Of a DNA stretch of 64,000 bases, positions 47,201-53,448 are shown in pieces. Each line of letters begins with the position of its first letter. Position 1 is the stretch's first letter. Source of the stretch: JACPYF01 sp964348695 (GTDB taxonomy: Bacteria > Patescibacteriota > Saccharimonadia > Saccharimonadales > Saccharimonadaceae); contig CAYGDI010000003.1 in assembly GCA_964348695.1 (NCBI GenBank), forward strand, positions 1 to 64,000, read 5' to 3'. The notes under the pieces are model-generated. The model saw only the letters and a list, made by a program, of their open reading frames with translations, searched no databases and was not told the DNA's origin. The position numbers and the translations under genes are program-made.

Positions 47201-50200
47201 TATGATGGTCCATCCGAGCAATTTGCGATGAATGTCGATAACTTTACATTGACTGACACATCTGGTGCAGTTTATGGATTGTCATTTGACGGTACAACCG
47301 GAAATGTTGGCGTAGGCTATGCGGTAGGTGCTGCAAACTACAAACTCGATGTCGATGGCGACCTCAACATATCCACCGGATCTGTATTCAGGATCAACGG
47401 AGTAGCCGGCGCAACAACTACCTGTAGTGGTGGACAGTTCCTGCAAAACCCAGTACTGCTAGGTGGCCTCACTATGAGCGGTAGTTGTGTTGGTACGGTT
47501 GTGACCAGTATAGGTACTATTGATAGCCAAACTAAGTCTGCCAACGGTGCAGTGATATCAGGCAATACACTGGTACTGCAAACAGCAGATATTAGCAACC
47601 CGGGGCTGGTATCGACAGGTACACAAACATTTGCTGGCAATAAAACCTTCAACGGAGATGTTGAAATCTTTGGTAGCAGTATCAACCTAGGTAATAACGC
47701 GGCTGATACTATTACGGCTACTGCAAACCTGCGGGCTAGTAACTTCGCAACCGGTACTACAGATACAACTAGCGGCACGGGTACGAATACCACAACACTG
47801 ACAATAGCCGGTACAGCATTCGCAAACGATGACGTTATATTAATAGACAACGCCGGTCAGGATTATTACACCAGGGTTGTGTCCGGTGGCGGAACTTCAA
47901 CGCTGACTGTTAGCCCTGCAATAACATTCGAAAACGTTCGAACAGTAACTAAGTATACTGTCCAAAACATTGGCGCAACACCTACAGATTACACAACCAC
48001 TGCCAATCGTTTCTTCCAGGGATATTTCCTAGGCGGAGTTGTCGCTGGTGCTGGTACGACAACACTGAGTGACGGGCGTCTAGCTGCCACAACAGGTCTC
48101 AACTTTGATGCGCAAAATTACACCTACACCAATACATCAGATTCAACCAATGCATTCAGGGTGAACAAGGCTAATGGAGAAAACTTGGTCAAATTTGACA
48201 CCGCAACAACCGAAAACTTGTTGAGTAATGGTAATTTCGAGGCAAATGCTAATGGCTGGTCTGCAGTTGGTAGTGCTACAGTTTCACAAACTGGCAGCCA
48301 ATATTACTTAGGAACTGGCAGTATGTCGATTGCGACAACTGCAGCAGCTAACGACGGTGCTAAATTTAACTACGCTTTGGTGTCACAAACAAACTATACT
48401 ATGACGTTCTATGTCAAAAATTCATCACTAACTCACTCGTCTGCAGCTGTTAGTATTGGTCGCAGCGAAGATGGTTCTACTGACACTGATTGTGCAACCG
48501 GCCAACCAATAAACGGAGCCGGCTGGTCTAAGATAACATGTACATTTACTACTGGTAATGTGACAGGTACAGACTATATCTACATCAAGCAAACCGACGC
48601 ATTTGCTCGCACATTGTATGTTGATTCGGTACAGCTACAGTCCTCGACTAATATTGCCACTAACCCTGACGTAGAAGTCAACACAACTGGCTGGGATTAT
48701 TATGGGGCCCCAACCTTGTCCCAGACGACTAGTCAGTTTTATACAGGTGCAGGATCTTTACAGATCGATACTAGTGCATCTGGTAGTTCCGAAGGTCCTG
48801 CACTCACTCCTTCACCAGTCCAGCCAAATACCACATATACGTTTAGTACGATGGTCATGCTAGATGCAGGTACAGGTAGTAATAAAACATTCAGCGTTCT
48901 AAAGCGTTTTGATAACACAGACTCTGGAGGTGGGACTAGCTGTACCTCCGCCAGCCTTACACCTGGGACGTGGACTCGTCTAACTTGTACATTCACTACC
49001 AGTAGTCTTGCTGACACTAGTCCGTTTATATCTATTAATGTAACCGATGACGGGGTGACGCCTATTACGTTCTATGTAGACAACACCAGTTTGGCGGTTA
49101 CAAAATGGAACTCAAATGATATCGGCAGGATCAGCCTAAATGGTTCGATAGATTCACCGCTGACAGTACGTGGTGCGCAAGATTCTGTGAGTGCACTGCA
49201 GGTGCAGCAAAAAAACGGCAAGAATATACTGACAGTGGATACCCTGAATGGTCGCGTAGGAATAGGTACAGATGCTCCGACAAAGACCTTGCAAGTTGAT
49301 GGCAAGGCATTGATCAAAGCTACCAGTTCTGATACCGATACCTTCGAGATTCTTGGTTCGACTAGTAGCAATAACGTTGCACTGAGGGTCGGTGCAAACA
49401 CCAAAGCCGTTACTATCGGGGCTAGCGCCAACACATCAAATGCATCACTATCTGTGTATGGCACTGGACTGGTAAAAACCATGACTTCCGGTGGTTCAGC
49501 GTCCGCCTTTAGTGTGCAAGATTCTGCAAATGCCAATGTTTTGACGGTGTCTACGTCTACTGGTAATAAACTAGTTTATGTTGGTGAGGGTGGTATAGAT
49601 GCGAAATTCCAAGTTATCAATACATCTTCTACTCCGATACTAGATATAGACAGTACGGGGGGCGGTTATTTTGGTACCAGTGTTGATACGTTTGAAGTAT
49701 TTAGTGGTTCGGGAGAGGGTATGATTATTTCTGATGGCTCAGGCAATACAGTGACTATCGGTGATGCAGATGATGCGTCTTCGGCAGGTACAACTCTGTT
49801 CGTTGTTGATTCTGCCAGTACAGCCAATCTACCAACTGGTATAAATGGTGGAATAGTATACGATTCTCAAACCAGTAAGTTCAAGATATTTGAAGGCGGA
49901 GCGTACAAAACCCTATGTAATACTACTGACTTGGGTTGTGGATCAGCCGCAGTCACTACCGTCGGCGCATTCAGCGGTTCATCAATTGCCAACGGTGCCA
50001 GTATATCTGGAAACACCATTACATTCGGTCCAGCAGACGGTACAAATCCTGGAATGGTTACAACAGGTACGCAAACTTTAGCTGGCAACAAGACGTTTAC
50101 CGGAACAACTACTATAGGCTCAGCTGCGAACAATCAGCTAGTGATAACACCAGGTTGGTCTGCTGGCGACGGAGTGTGGATCAATCTAAATACTTCTGGT

Positions 50201-51838
50201 CCATCTGGTATAGGTACTGGTGGTCCAGGAGCAAACCCATTCCTAGCATATGCTGCTGGTTCTGGACAATGGTTCAGTGATGCATTGGCGGGCGATACCG
50301 CCTACAGAAACACCAGTGGTAGAATACTGATGGGTAACACAGGAGGCGCTGCACAGGTGATTATTGATACCAATAGTGCAGCCTTCAATACGAATGTCGT
50401 CCAAACATCTTCTATCACTACGGGTACGGCATTCCAGATTAATACAGCTTCTATCACCACAGGGTCTGCCTTTGAAATCACCGGTCCAAGTGCTGACAAG
50501 TTGTTACGGGTGAAAAATGATAGTGATCAAGGCTTTAACCAAGCACAGGTAATAATCGGAGAGGGTGACGCTAATAACCCCGAAGAATTAGCCAGAGACT
50601 CGCTGTACGTATTCGGTCGTATAAACACTAGCTGGAACCAGATGTGGACTGACTGTTTGACTAGCGAAGGTACAAAGAATGCTGCCACCACTGCAACCGG
50701 TGTATATGGTGCAGCCTATAGTGGTAACGCGACTACTGGTAGACTGGCTCAGGGTTCTGTCAGTGGCGTGTCAGGTGTTTGTAGGTTTACCTTCAGTGTG
50801 CCTGCGGCTACCGCGACAACATATTTCGGTTCAGGTGGTGCGTCTACTACACAGCGTTCACTCAACCCAGTATTTGAGGCTCGTGTGATGAGTGATAGCA
50901 ACACCGATCATAGAAACCTAATTGGATTTACCGATATGGCAGCCAGTACTGCCATCAGTGCAGACACAAACAATTCTGCTAACGAGGCGTTCTTCCGAAA
51001 AACTGCAGCAGGAACACAGTGGGAGACAGTTACTAGATCTGCCAGTGGTACCGAGCAGGTGAACACCAATGTCGGTACCACCAATGCATGGCATAGGCTC
51101 AGGATAGAGATGGACGATACAAACACAGAGGTTCGTTTCTACGTAGATGGTACGCTGGTTGCGACACATACGACTGCCCCAACAGCACAGATGGGCTTCA
51201 CAGTTGCTAACAACGTCACTAGTACCACCTCACGAACTTTGGACGTAGACTATATGCGTGTCTGGTCTGATGACCCTCCTGCGTCTGTTGCTCCAGAGGG
51301 TATATCTGGAGGTAATGGTTTAAATACTTCTACTGAGGAAGAGCAGACTATTGATTCAGTCGGTACTCCAACACCAGAAGATAATAGCAATGAGGCGCTT
51401 TTGGAGAGAATCAAGACTCTTGAATCGGATGTTGATGATCTAGGACAATACAAAGACGTACTAACTACCGAAACATTGGGCGATGCTAGTAGCAAAAAGG
51501 CGATATTTATAGCAGATGTCGAGTTCAGAAAACAAGTTGAGTTCTCGGCCGACGCACTGTTCAAGGCAAATGTGAATGTTGACGGCACATTAAATGCGAA
51601 CGGTAGGGTAGTAGTATCGAACAACACCGGCACAATCACTATGCAGCCGGGTCAGACCGAGATCCAGGTATTGTTTGCCAAGCCTCTGATCAGCAAACCA
51701 AATGTCTTCCTGAGTACCGAAAATCCTGATGTGAAAGTTGTAGCGCAGACTAGAAATGCCAACGGCTTTATCATCAAACTGTCTGAGCCGATCGTCGAAC
51801 CTCTTGATGTGCAGTGGTTTGCTGTCGAAAAAGAATAG
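38267..51838 (+). CDS. giant modular secreted surface protein (4523 aa)
   Basis: A 4523-aa protein covering 21% of the window. It has a basic N-terminus and a signal-anchor at about residues 19-40, and a collagen-like GXY run near residues 237-265. Three large Gly/Thr/Ser repeats (about 365-1370) follow. Seven copies of a 55-residue module ending TGTQTFAGDKTF are spread over the chain. Three carbohydrate-binding-like beta sandwiches (residues about 2738-3610, NLITNSSFETNTTGW type) come next. A LamG-like domain (about 4124-4337) and a short coiled coil precede a beta C-terminus. No sortase motif and no second membrane helix. The modules resemble phage tail-fibre and adhesin building blocks. 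Likely a host-attachment fibre (inference). The reading frame is intact throughout. Confidence 0.88.
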   Translation: MVNIKKRQRITREYPENSKKFFWVLLIFVLVIGIWIGVQGANQGMLTLATSAQGLTNQDGDMKVRIRALDALKPDESLYTVDQTAVVKDGQLKLRWQIPDTAKKRAAYIEICALDKTSGASGVVEKACIDANEGPAYNKVSCPYYVPANSTGVTGQLWGWNKLDDSQKVGCGSGGGFSSRTSSLQQLVQAQSPVLQVDGGGVLVAEDGKIQAKNVEDFVKDALDSQSNSVVYVTNNIGTPGPQGQTGATGTNGTNGADGLDGAAGIATVSGGGLVLTGSNLSLDPSCVGGQVLQWDGSSWNCASVAGTDSQTLSLAANILAISGGNSVNLAGYLDNTDSQALSWNGGTRTLSLTSGGSVVISDSDTTYSAGNGLSLGGTTFSINSPTCAGTTKLTWNGTAFACATDVDTDTDTTNFNVAANGGAGQNISSGGTVNFTNGTGTTASRSGSDISFGLANTSVTGGAYSASNNADGSLALPQFTVDAQGRLTAASTGNVTLTGIANSQLTNSAITVNTAGPLAGGGSVSLGGSLNLSLDLSDTGDVATATTSSGSGLEISGNEVGLLRGCSSNQLLKWNSGSLRWECASDTDTDTNSGGTVTGITAGTGLSGGTITTSGTIDIANTGVTAATYGSSTSIPVITVNAQGQITAASSSAIPTATTSTTGLLTDTDWDTFNGKENVLTFNGNGLFSRSGNTVTGLACSAGEIPKWTAGTFVCGSDIDTDTDTTYSAGNGLSLGGTTFSINSPTCAGTDKLTWNGTAFSCASDVDTDTDTTNFNVAAAGTGGSQNITSGGTVTFGNGTGTTATRSGSTVTYGLNNTAVSAGTYSPSDNANGSLALPQFTVDAQGRLTAASTTNVTLTGIANAQLANSAITVNTAGGLTGGSSVSLGGSINLSLDLSDSGDSATATTNSGSGLEVSGGEIGLIRGCSSNQLLKWNSSSLRWECSGDTDTDTDTGVTSVGTIDSQTKSANGAVISGTVVYLQTADASAPGLVSTGTQTFAGDKTFNGNVITGGNLTANGDVTLGNAATDAITFTGEVRGANPLAFEGATNDGVYTTFAITDPTLARTITFPDASGTVCLQGSSSCGFISVTLNDGQILVGNGSNVATAVTPSGDVTISNTGVTTIGANSVALGTDTTGNYVAGNTAGNGISVSGSAGEGWSPTIAINAPTCAGTDKLTWSGSAFACATDVDTDTDTTNFNVAAQGTVGSQNITSGDTVTFNNGTGTTATRSGSTVTYGLNNTAVSTGSYAPSDNANGSLALPQFTVDAQGRLTAASTTNVTLTGIANAQLANSAITVNTAGGLSGGASVSLGGTLNLSLDLSDAGDTNTATTSSGSGLEVSGGEIGLLRGCATNELLKYNSTTSLWACATDIDTNSGGTVTSITAGTGLSGGTITTSGTINIANTGVTAATYGSSTSIPVITVNAQGQITSATSTAIPIADTSTTGLLTSTDWNTFNGKENVLTFTGNGLFSRSGNTVTGLACSTGEIPKWTGGTFACGADIDTDTGVTTVGAFSGSSIANGASISGTTITFGPADATNPGMVTTGTQTLAGSKTLTGATTISGTGSSTKFRVLDSGGYNVLNVSTSGSGAVTIGAAGGNAPVFTVRNNSQNVFVVSSLAGTLVSNLGSVDFQNTTGSTSLLSIDEGSGAVGIGVGPGGASYPLDVIGEINTDTGYRVGGVAGATTTCSGGQVLQNLVATGGIVTAGTCAADAGVVSIGTIDSQTKSANGAVISGTALVLQTADATAPGLVSTGTQTFAGDKTFTGLVTANGNFTLQTGDTFTINGDAFTDLTGSGLAISSGALIVDDTSATGFFRNGGNSFGGAATLGTNDANVLNIETNGTNRFQISSTASTLTGQGNTAINSTGTLIIDAATGSSISIGNNPSNNNTIYIGNALGSSSTSIYSGTGDMWFTSADNFSINTADDISILADSTVLSSQNDSATAFQVQNSGLEPLFNIDAATASVTVGGSSIDSSTAFEVKDSLGTPILSVDTSNKIVGVYADGGFSACTDSGNDCISLNPSSFQTVIDTSGFIHDGSLSTFTFYDAGTGYDVLFDGLSGALSVGTDGSGSNQSLNVYGTGLIKTQNPSGSSTAFQIQNASSANVLRVSTDSGSEQVNVGSSTINADFNVIQGFDILFGVSPGATGSIYTYPANIDFNCSTSATFCNFGSNATAHTTNVGSITGTSTTNLRGGTGGINIGTSAVAQTITIGNATGATGLTLNSGTGAINIGTNAVAHTVNIGTTTGAGAVVVDCGTGNCQFAANATDHVTTVGSITGTSNTNIRSGTGGITLNAASTTATGHIYIGSSSSSTTPDLLVFGVKSDAGDPVGLAGAMYYNNNSGKFRCYQNGAWADCITTDTGVTTIGTLDSLTKSANGAVISGNNLVLQTADATMPGLVSTGSQTFAGDKIFTDSITSNINISAIGTGTVSLDATGALTIYNDDTAGLTVPFSINAGTGLGPLVETQLDGVAQTGRFILGDAYSGADKLYFETNNIAQSDLLFYQNSWTTGTPLFIANDSTESTVLLGDQFSNVIISCGTAKACYFGPASGQDTTTVIGDATGVSATEINSGTGNINLRAASTATGRVQIGSGGSGSATPDLLVLDVKSTAGDPAGTNGAMYYNTNTGKFRCYQASAWADCLTTDTGVTTVGAFSGSSIANGASISGNTITFGPADATNPGMVTTGTQTFAGNKTFTGNVTTNGSVLNQNTSDSTTAFQINNAAGEQVFNADTTSGNLITNSSFETNTTGWAGKGGGTIAQNTTQEYSGNASALVSTAFTNNRGASYSYSLASSTTYTFSGYFKSNHSSSSVSLNVGYSEDGSTDTACNTASSPNNTGWSRFSCTFTTGTTSGSPYVYVTRNSGGLFNSGFYLDGVQLKTESTTSPFGIGGLSLNGVITSPIALKNQSDSDTAFTVQSADNTGLFQVNTRAKDVTIGGDDPSSPFVNFDVDSRYVTIDTGGIGGFYAWDSINGSGFSYDGPSEQFAMNVDNFTLTDTSGAVYGLSFDGTTGNVGVGYAVGAANYKLDVDGDLNISTGSVFRINGVAGATTTCSGGQFLQNPVLLGGLTMSGSCVGTVVTSIGTIDSQTKSANGAVISGNTLVLQTADISNPGLVSTGTQTFAGNKTFNGDVEIFGSSINLGNNAADTITATANLRASNFATGTTDTTSGTGTNTTTLTIAGTAFANDDVILIDNAGQDYYTRVVSGGGTSTLTVSPAITFENVRTVTKYTVQNIGATPTDYTTTANRFFQGYFLGGVVAGAGTTTLSDGRLAATTGLNFDAQNYTYTNTSDSTNAFRVNKANGENLVKFDTATTENLLSNGNFEANANGWSAVGSATVSQTGSQYYLGTGSMSIATTAAANDGAKFNYALVSQTNYTMTFYVKNSSLTHSSAAVSIGRSEDGSTDTDCATGQPINGAGWSKITCTFTTGNVTGTDYIYIKQTDAFARTLYVDSVQLQSSTNIATNPDVEVNTTGWDYYGAPTLSQTTSQFYTGAGSLQIDTSASGSSEGPALTPSPVQPNTTYTFSTMVMLDAGTGSNKTFSVLKRFDNTDSGGGTSCTSASLTPGTWTRLTCTFTTSSLADTSPFISINVTDDGVTPITFYVDNTSLAVTKWNSNDIGRISLNGSIDSPLTVRGAQDSVSALQVQQKNGKNILTVDTLNGRVGIGTDAPTKTLQVDGKALIKATSSDTDTFEILGSTSSNNVALRVGANTKAVTIGASANTSNASLSVYGTGLVKTMTSGGSASAFSVQDSANANVLTVSTSTGNKLVYVGEGGIDAKFQVINTSSTPILDIDSTGGGYFGTSVDTFEVFSGSGEGMIISDGSGNTVTIGDADDASSAGTTLFVVDSASTANLPTGINGGIVYDSQTSKFKIFEGGAYKTLCNTTDLGCGSAAVTTVGAFSGSSIANGASISGNTITFGPADGTNPGMVTTGTQTLAGNKTFTGTTTIGSAANNQLVITPGWSAGDGVWINLNTSGPSGIGTGGPGANPFLAYAAGSGQWFSDALAGDTAYRNTSGRILMGNTGGAAQVIIDTNSAAFNTNVVQTSSITTGTAFQINTASITTGSAFEITGPSADKLLRVKNDSDQGFNQAQVIIGEGDANNPEELARDSLYVFGRINTSWNQMWTDCLTSEGTKNAATTATGVYGAAYSGNATTGRLAQGSVSGVSGVCRFTFSVPAATATTYFGSGGASTTQRSLNPVFEARVMSDSNTDHRNLIGFTDMAASTAISADTNNSANEAFFRKTAAGTQWETVTRSASGTEQVNTNVGTTNAWHRLRIEMDDTNTEVRFYVDGTLVATHTTAPTAQMGFTVANNVTSTTSRTLDVDYMRVWSDDPPASVAPEGISGGNGLNTSTEEEQTIDSVGTPTPEDNSNEALLERIKTLESDVDDLGQYKDVLTTETLGDASSKKAIFIADVEFRKQVEFSADALFKANVNVDGTLNANGRVVVSNNTGTITMQPGQTEIQVLFAKPLISKPNVFLSTENPDVKVVAQTRNANGFIIKLSEPIVEPLDVQWFAVEKE
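39364..42375 (+). repeat. three large tandem repeats within the giant gene
   Basis: Copies at about 39364-40017, 40444-41100 and 41707-42375 encode the same 215-residue block (CAGT.KLTWNGTAFACATDVD at the start, LALPQFTVDAQGRLTAAST in the middle, LLRGCSSNQLLKWNS at the end). Protein identity is high, but many third codon positions differ, so the copies are old or under selection at the protein level. Confidence 0.8.
40045..42783 (+). repeat. two copies of a second module in the giant gene
   Basis: About 40045-40437 and 42395-42783 encode GTVTGITAGTGLSGGTITTS through GKENVLTFNGNGLFSRSG to the ending DIDTDT. They alternate with the three larger repeats, giving an ABABA-like order. Confidence 0.7.
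41132..50115 (+). repeat. seven dispersed copies of a 55-residue module
   Basis: Copies start near 41132, 42788, 43409, 45353, 46208, 47499 and 49949, each about 165 nt. Two subtypes alternate irregularly: GTIDSQTKSANGAVISG (copies 1, 3, 4, 6) and GAFSGSSIANGASISG (copies 2, 5, 7). All end PG(L/M)V(S/T)TG(T/S)QT.AG.K. These look like stalk repeats separating the larger domains. Confidence 0.8.
46478..49094 (+). repeat. three carbohydrate-binding-like domains in the giant gene
   Basis: About 46478-46908, 48214-48640 and 48651-49094 each encode N.x.N..FE.N..GW at the start, a jelly-roll pattern with Ser/Thr strands, and F.CTFTTG near the end, as in CBM4/9-like modules. Paired Cys occur in each. 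Sugar binding on the host surface is a plausible role (inference). Confidence 0.6.
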
Positions 51839-51855
51839 ACCTCTGTTAAATTAGT

Positions 51856-51883
51856 TTGTACTGCATCAAGAGTTTGGTATAAT
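51856..51883 (+). promoter_or_regulatory. promoter of the LytR_C-like gene
   Basis: TTGTAC (51856-51861), 16-nt spacer, TATAAT (51878-51883). GAGGAGGG then precedes the GTG start at 51916. Confidence 0.75.
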
Positions 51884-51915
51884 AGAATCAGTTTAATACT
51901 GCGAGGAGGGAAACT

Positions 51916-52572
51916 GTGGCAGAGACTAATAAAAAAGGTATGAATTCTAGTAAAGTAATCGCAATCATTGCTCTTGTTGTGGCAATTGCGAGTATCGCGT
52001 TTGCAACCTACCAATACAACGAAACGCAAAAACTAAAGACAACAGAAGGTGCAAAACAAGTTGCCGAGGAAGAAGCAAAAGTTCTAAAGGACAAAGTCTC
52101 AAAGCTCATGCAGCTACCTGATGAGAAACCAACAGTCGCAACTATTAGTGATATCTCAAAGCTAAAAGACCAGCCGTTCTTTGACGGAGCGAAAAATGGC
52201 GACAAAGTATTGATCTTTACCGAAGCTCGAAAAGCCGTTATTTATCGTGAAGACCAAAACAAGATCATCAATTCTGGTCCTATTGCAGTGACTTCAGAAA
52301 ATCAGACAACCAAAGCAGTGAGCGTACTTGCGAGCAAAGACGGTAGCATAGGTGACAATCTAACGAAAGTCTCTAGCTTAGCAGACGTCACAGCGACACA
52401 AGCAAAAGCAACAAAAAACTACAGCAAGACACAAGTTCTTGATGTTAGTGGTAATAGCGCCGAAAAAGCTCAAGAAATTGCCACAACTTTAGGAGGTGAA
52501 ATCATCACTACTCTACCTAGTGGGGAAACAGCTCCAGCAGGTGCTTCGATAGTTGTCTTCGTAAAACGTTAG
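51916..52572 (+). CDS. membrane-anchored protein with LytR_C-like domain
   Basis: 218 aa from GTG with a strong ribosome site. A transmembrane helix near residues 13-33, a coiled-coil linker (about 36-65), a middle domain (70-150, FFDGAKNGDKVLIFTEARKA) and a C-terminal LytR_C-like domain (about 160-218, TQVLDVSGNSAEKAQEIATT, then GASIVVFVKR). LytR_C domains occur on wall-anchoring LCP enzymes; here the catalytic LCP part is missing. It lies next to the giant surface gene with its own promoter and could help hold it in the envelope (inference). Confidence 0.75.
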   Translation: MAETNKKGMNSSKVIAIIALVVAIASIAFATYQYNETQKLKTTEGAKQVAEEEAKVLKDKVSKLMQLPDEKPTVATISDISKLKDQPFFDGAKNGDKVLIFTEARKAVIYREDQNKIINSGPIAVTSENQTTKAVSVLASKDGSIGDNLTKVSSLADVTATQAKATKNYSKTQVLDVSGNSAEKAQEIATTLGGEIITTLPSGETAPAGASIVVFVKR

Positions 52573-52585
52573 TCAGAACTAGATA

Positions 52586-52897
52586 TTATCTGTGGTCTGG
52601 TACTCGTACGTCTTCGAGTACTTGATCGTATGATGCAATTGCAACAGTGTTGCGTCCGGTTGCCGCCGCTCCGATGTCTAACACAGTCGTTCGTTTCAGT
52701 TCGCCTTCAGGGCTTCTGGTTGCGAATTCATCTCTTGGGCTTGCGAGTCCTAATATATCAACAGCAGCTTCTCGGGCAGCTACCATAGCTCTAGGTCCAC
52801 CGCTGGCTGCCATTTCATTCATCTCATCTAGTGTTGCAGCGTCTAGGATAGGTAGTTTGTCAGTTGCTATTGGGGCTTTGTTTGTGTTTTCAGCCAT
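52586..52897 (-). CDS. small hypothetical protein
   Basis: 103 aa, Ala-rich, acidic, no signal peptide or membrane helix. Residues about 20-55 look helical (LDEMNEMAASGGPRAMVAAR), and the rest is mixed. I recognise no family. The gene is convergent with the LytR_C-like gene (13 nt gap) and divergent from groES. AAAGGAAA lies upstream of the ATG with somewhat long spacing. Confidence 0.55.
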   Translation of the reverse strand: MAENTNKAPIATDKLPILDAATLDEMNEMAASGGPRAMVAAREAAVDILGLASPRDEFATRSPEGELKRTTVLDIGAAATGRNTVAIASYDQVLEDVRVPDHR

Positions 52898-52986
52898 GTA
52901 GGTGTATTTCCTTTCACATGATATTTGTATAAACTGTTATTATACTAACACAAAAACACACAATAGTCAATATGTAGACAAATTTT

Positions 52987-53029
52987 CTGGCACTCGATAC
53001 TTGCAAGTGCTAGTTTTTTTTATTACAAT
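52987..53029 (+). promoter_or_regulatory. CIRCE element and groES-groEL promoter
   Basis: CTGGCACTC (52987-52995), 9 nt, AAGTGCTAG (53005-53013): each arm matches the CIRCE consensus TTAGCACTC/GAGTGCTAA at 7 of 9 bases and has the exact 9-nt spacer. It overlaps the -35 (TTGCAA, 53001-53006) of a promoter with 17-nt spacer and TACAAT (53024-53029). HrcA repression of the chaperonin operon is predicted; hrcA is outside the window. Confidence 0.85.
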
Positions 53030-53075
53030 GAATGGTATCAAATAAGCAATCAAATATTCGACAAGGAGGAGATCT

Positions 53076-53339
53076 ATGAGCAGTCCGATCAAGCCGTTAG
53101 GTGACCGAGTGGTTGCTGTGCGCGAAGTAGCAGCCAGTAAAACTGCCAGCGGTATTTATTTGCCCGATGCAGCAAAAGAAAAGCCAGTTGTAGCCAAAAT
53201 CGAAGCTGTTGGCGAAGCAGTAAAAGTCCTGAAAAAAGGTGACCGCATAGTATACAAAGATTATAGTACAACAGAGCTGAAAATTGATGGTACTGAGTAC
53301 ATAATAGTAAAAGAAGAGGATGTTTTAGCGACACTATAA
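53076..53339 (+). CDS. groES: co-chaperonin GroES
   Basis: An 87-aa 10-kDa chaperonin that caps GroEL. IKPLGDRVVAVREVAASKTASGIYLPDAAKEKPV carries the mobile loop, and VLKKGDRIVYKDYSTTELKIDG and IVKEEDVLATL complete the fold; the length is usual. AAGGAGGA before the ATG. First gene of the CIRCE-controlled operon; an 82-nt gap with a strong hairpin separates it from groEL's ribosome site. Confidence 0.97.
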   Translation: MSSPIKPLGDRVVAVREVAASKTASGIYLPDAAKEKPVVAKIEAVGEAVKVLKKGDRIVYKDYSTTELKIDGTEYIIVKEEDVLATL

Positions 53340-53348
53340 ATTTTAAAC

Positions 53349-53426
53349 AGCACGATTTGATAATTATTTTCTCTCTAGTCCTCGCTTTGCTGCGGAATCG
53401 TTCGAAAAATAACTATCAAATGTGCT
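53349..53426 (+). repeat. strong hairpin between groES and groEL
   Basis: Arms AGCAC.ATTTGATA.TTATTTT (53349-53370) and its complement (53406-53426) give 20 pairs with one bulge and one mismatch. The loop (53372-53403) can fold further (TCC..GCTTTGCTGCGGA). It ends 4 nt before the groEL ribosome site AAAGGA. No T run follows, so it is not a terminator; processing, stability or a small insertion element are options. Confidence 0.65.
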
Positions 53427-53448
53427 AATGAAAGGATATAAGAATATT

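Noticed and set aside
41132..50115. Regular repeats that could suggest a CRISPR array
   Set aside because: Repeats are 165 nt, in one open frame, of unequal spacing and protein-conserved, so they are protein modules.
39541..51639. Long minus-strand open frames (up to 240 codons) inside the giant gene
   Set aside because: They mirror the Thr/Ser/Gly-rich repeats, in which stops are rare on the other strand, and have no start signals or promoters. They are treated as shadows.
38267..51838. Prophage tail fibre
   Set aside because: No terminase, capsid, portal, integrase or lysis gene lies nearby; the neighbours are housekeeping genes.
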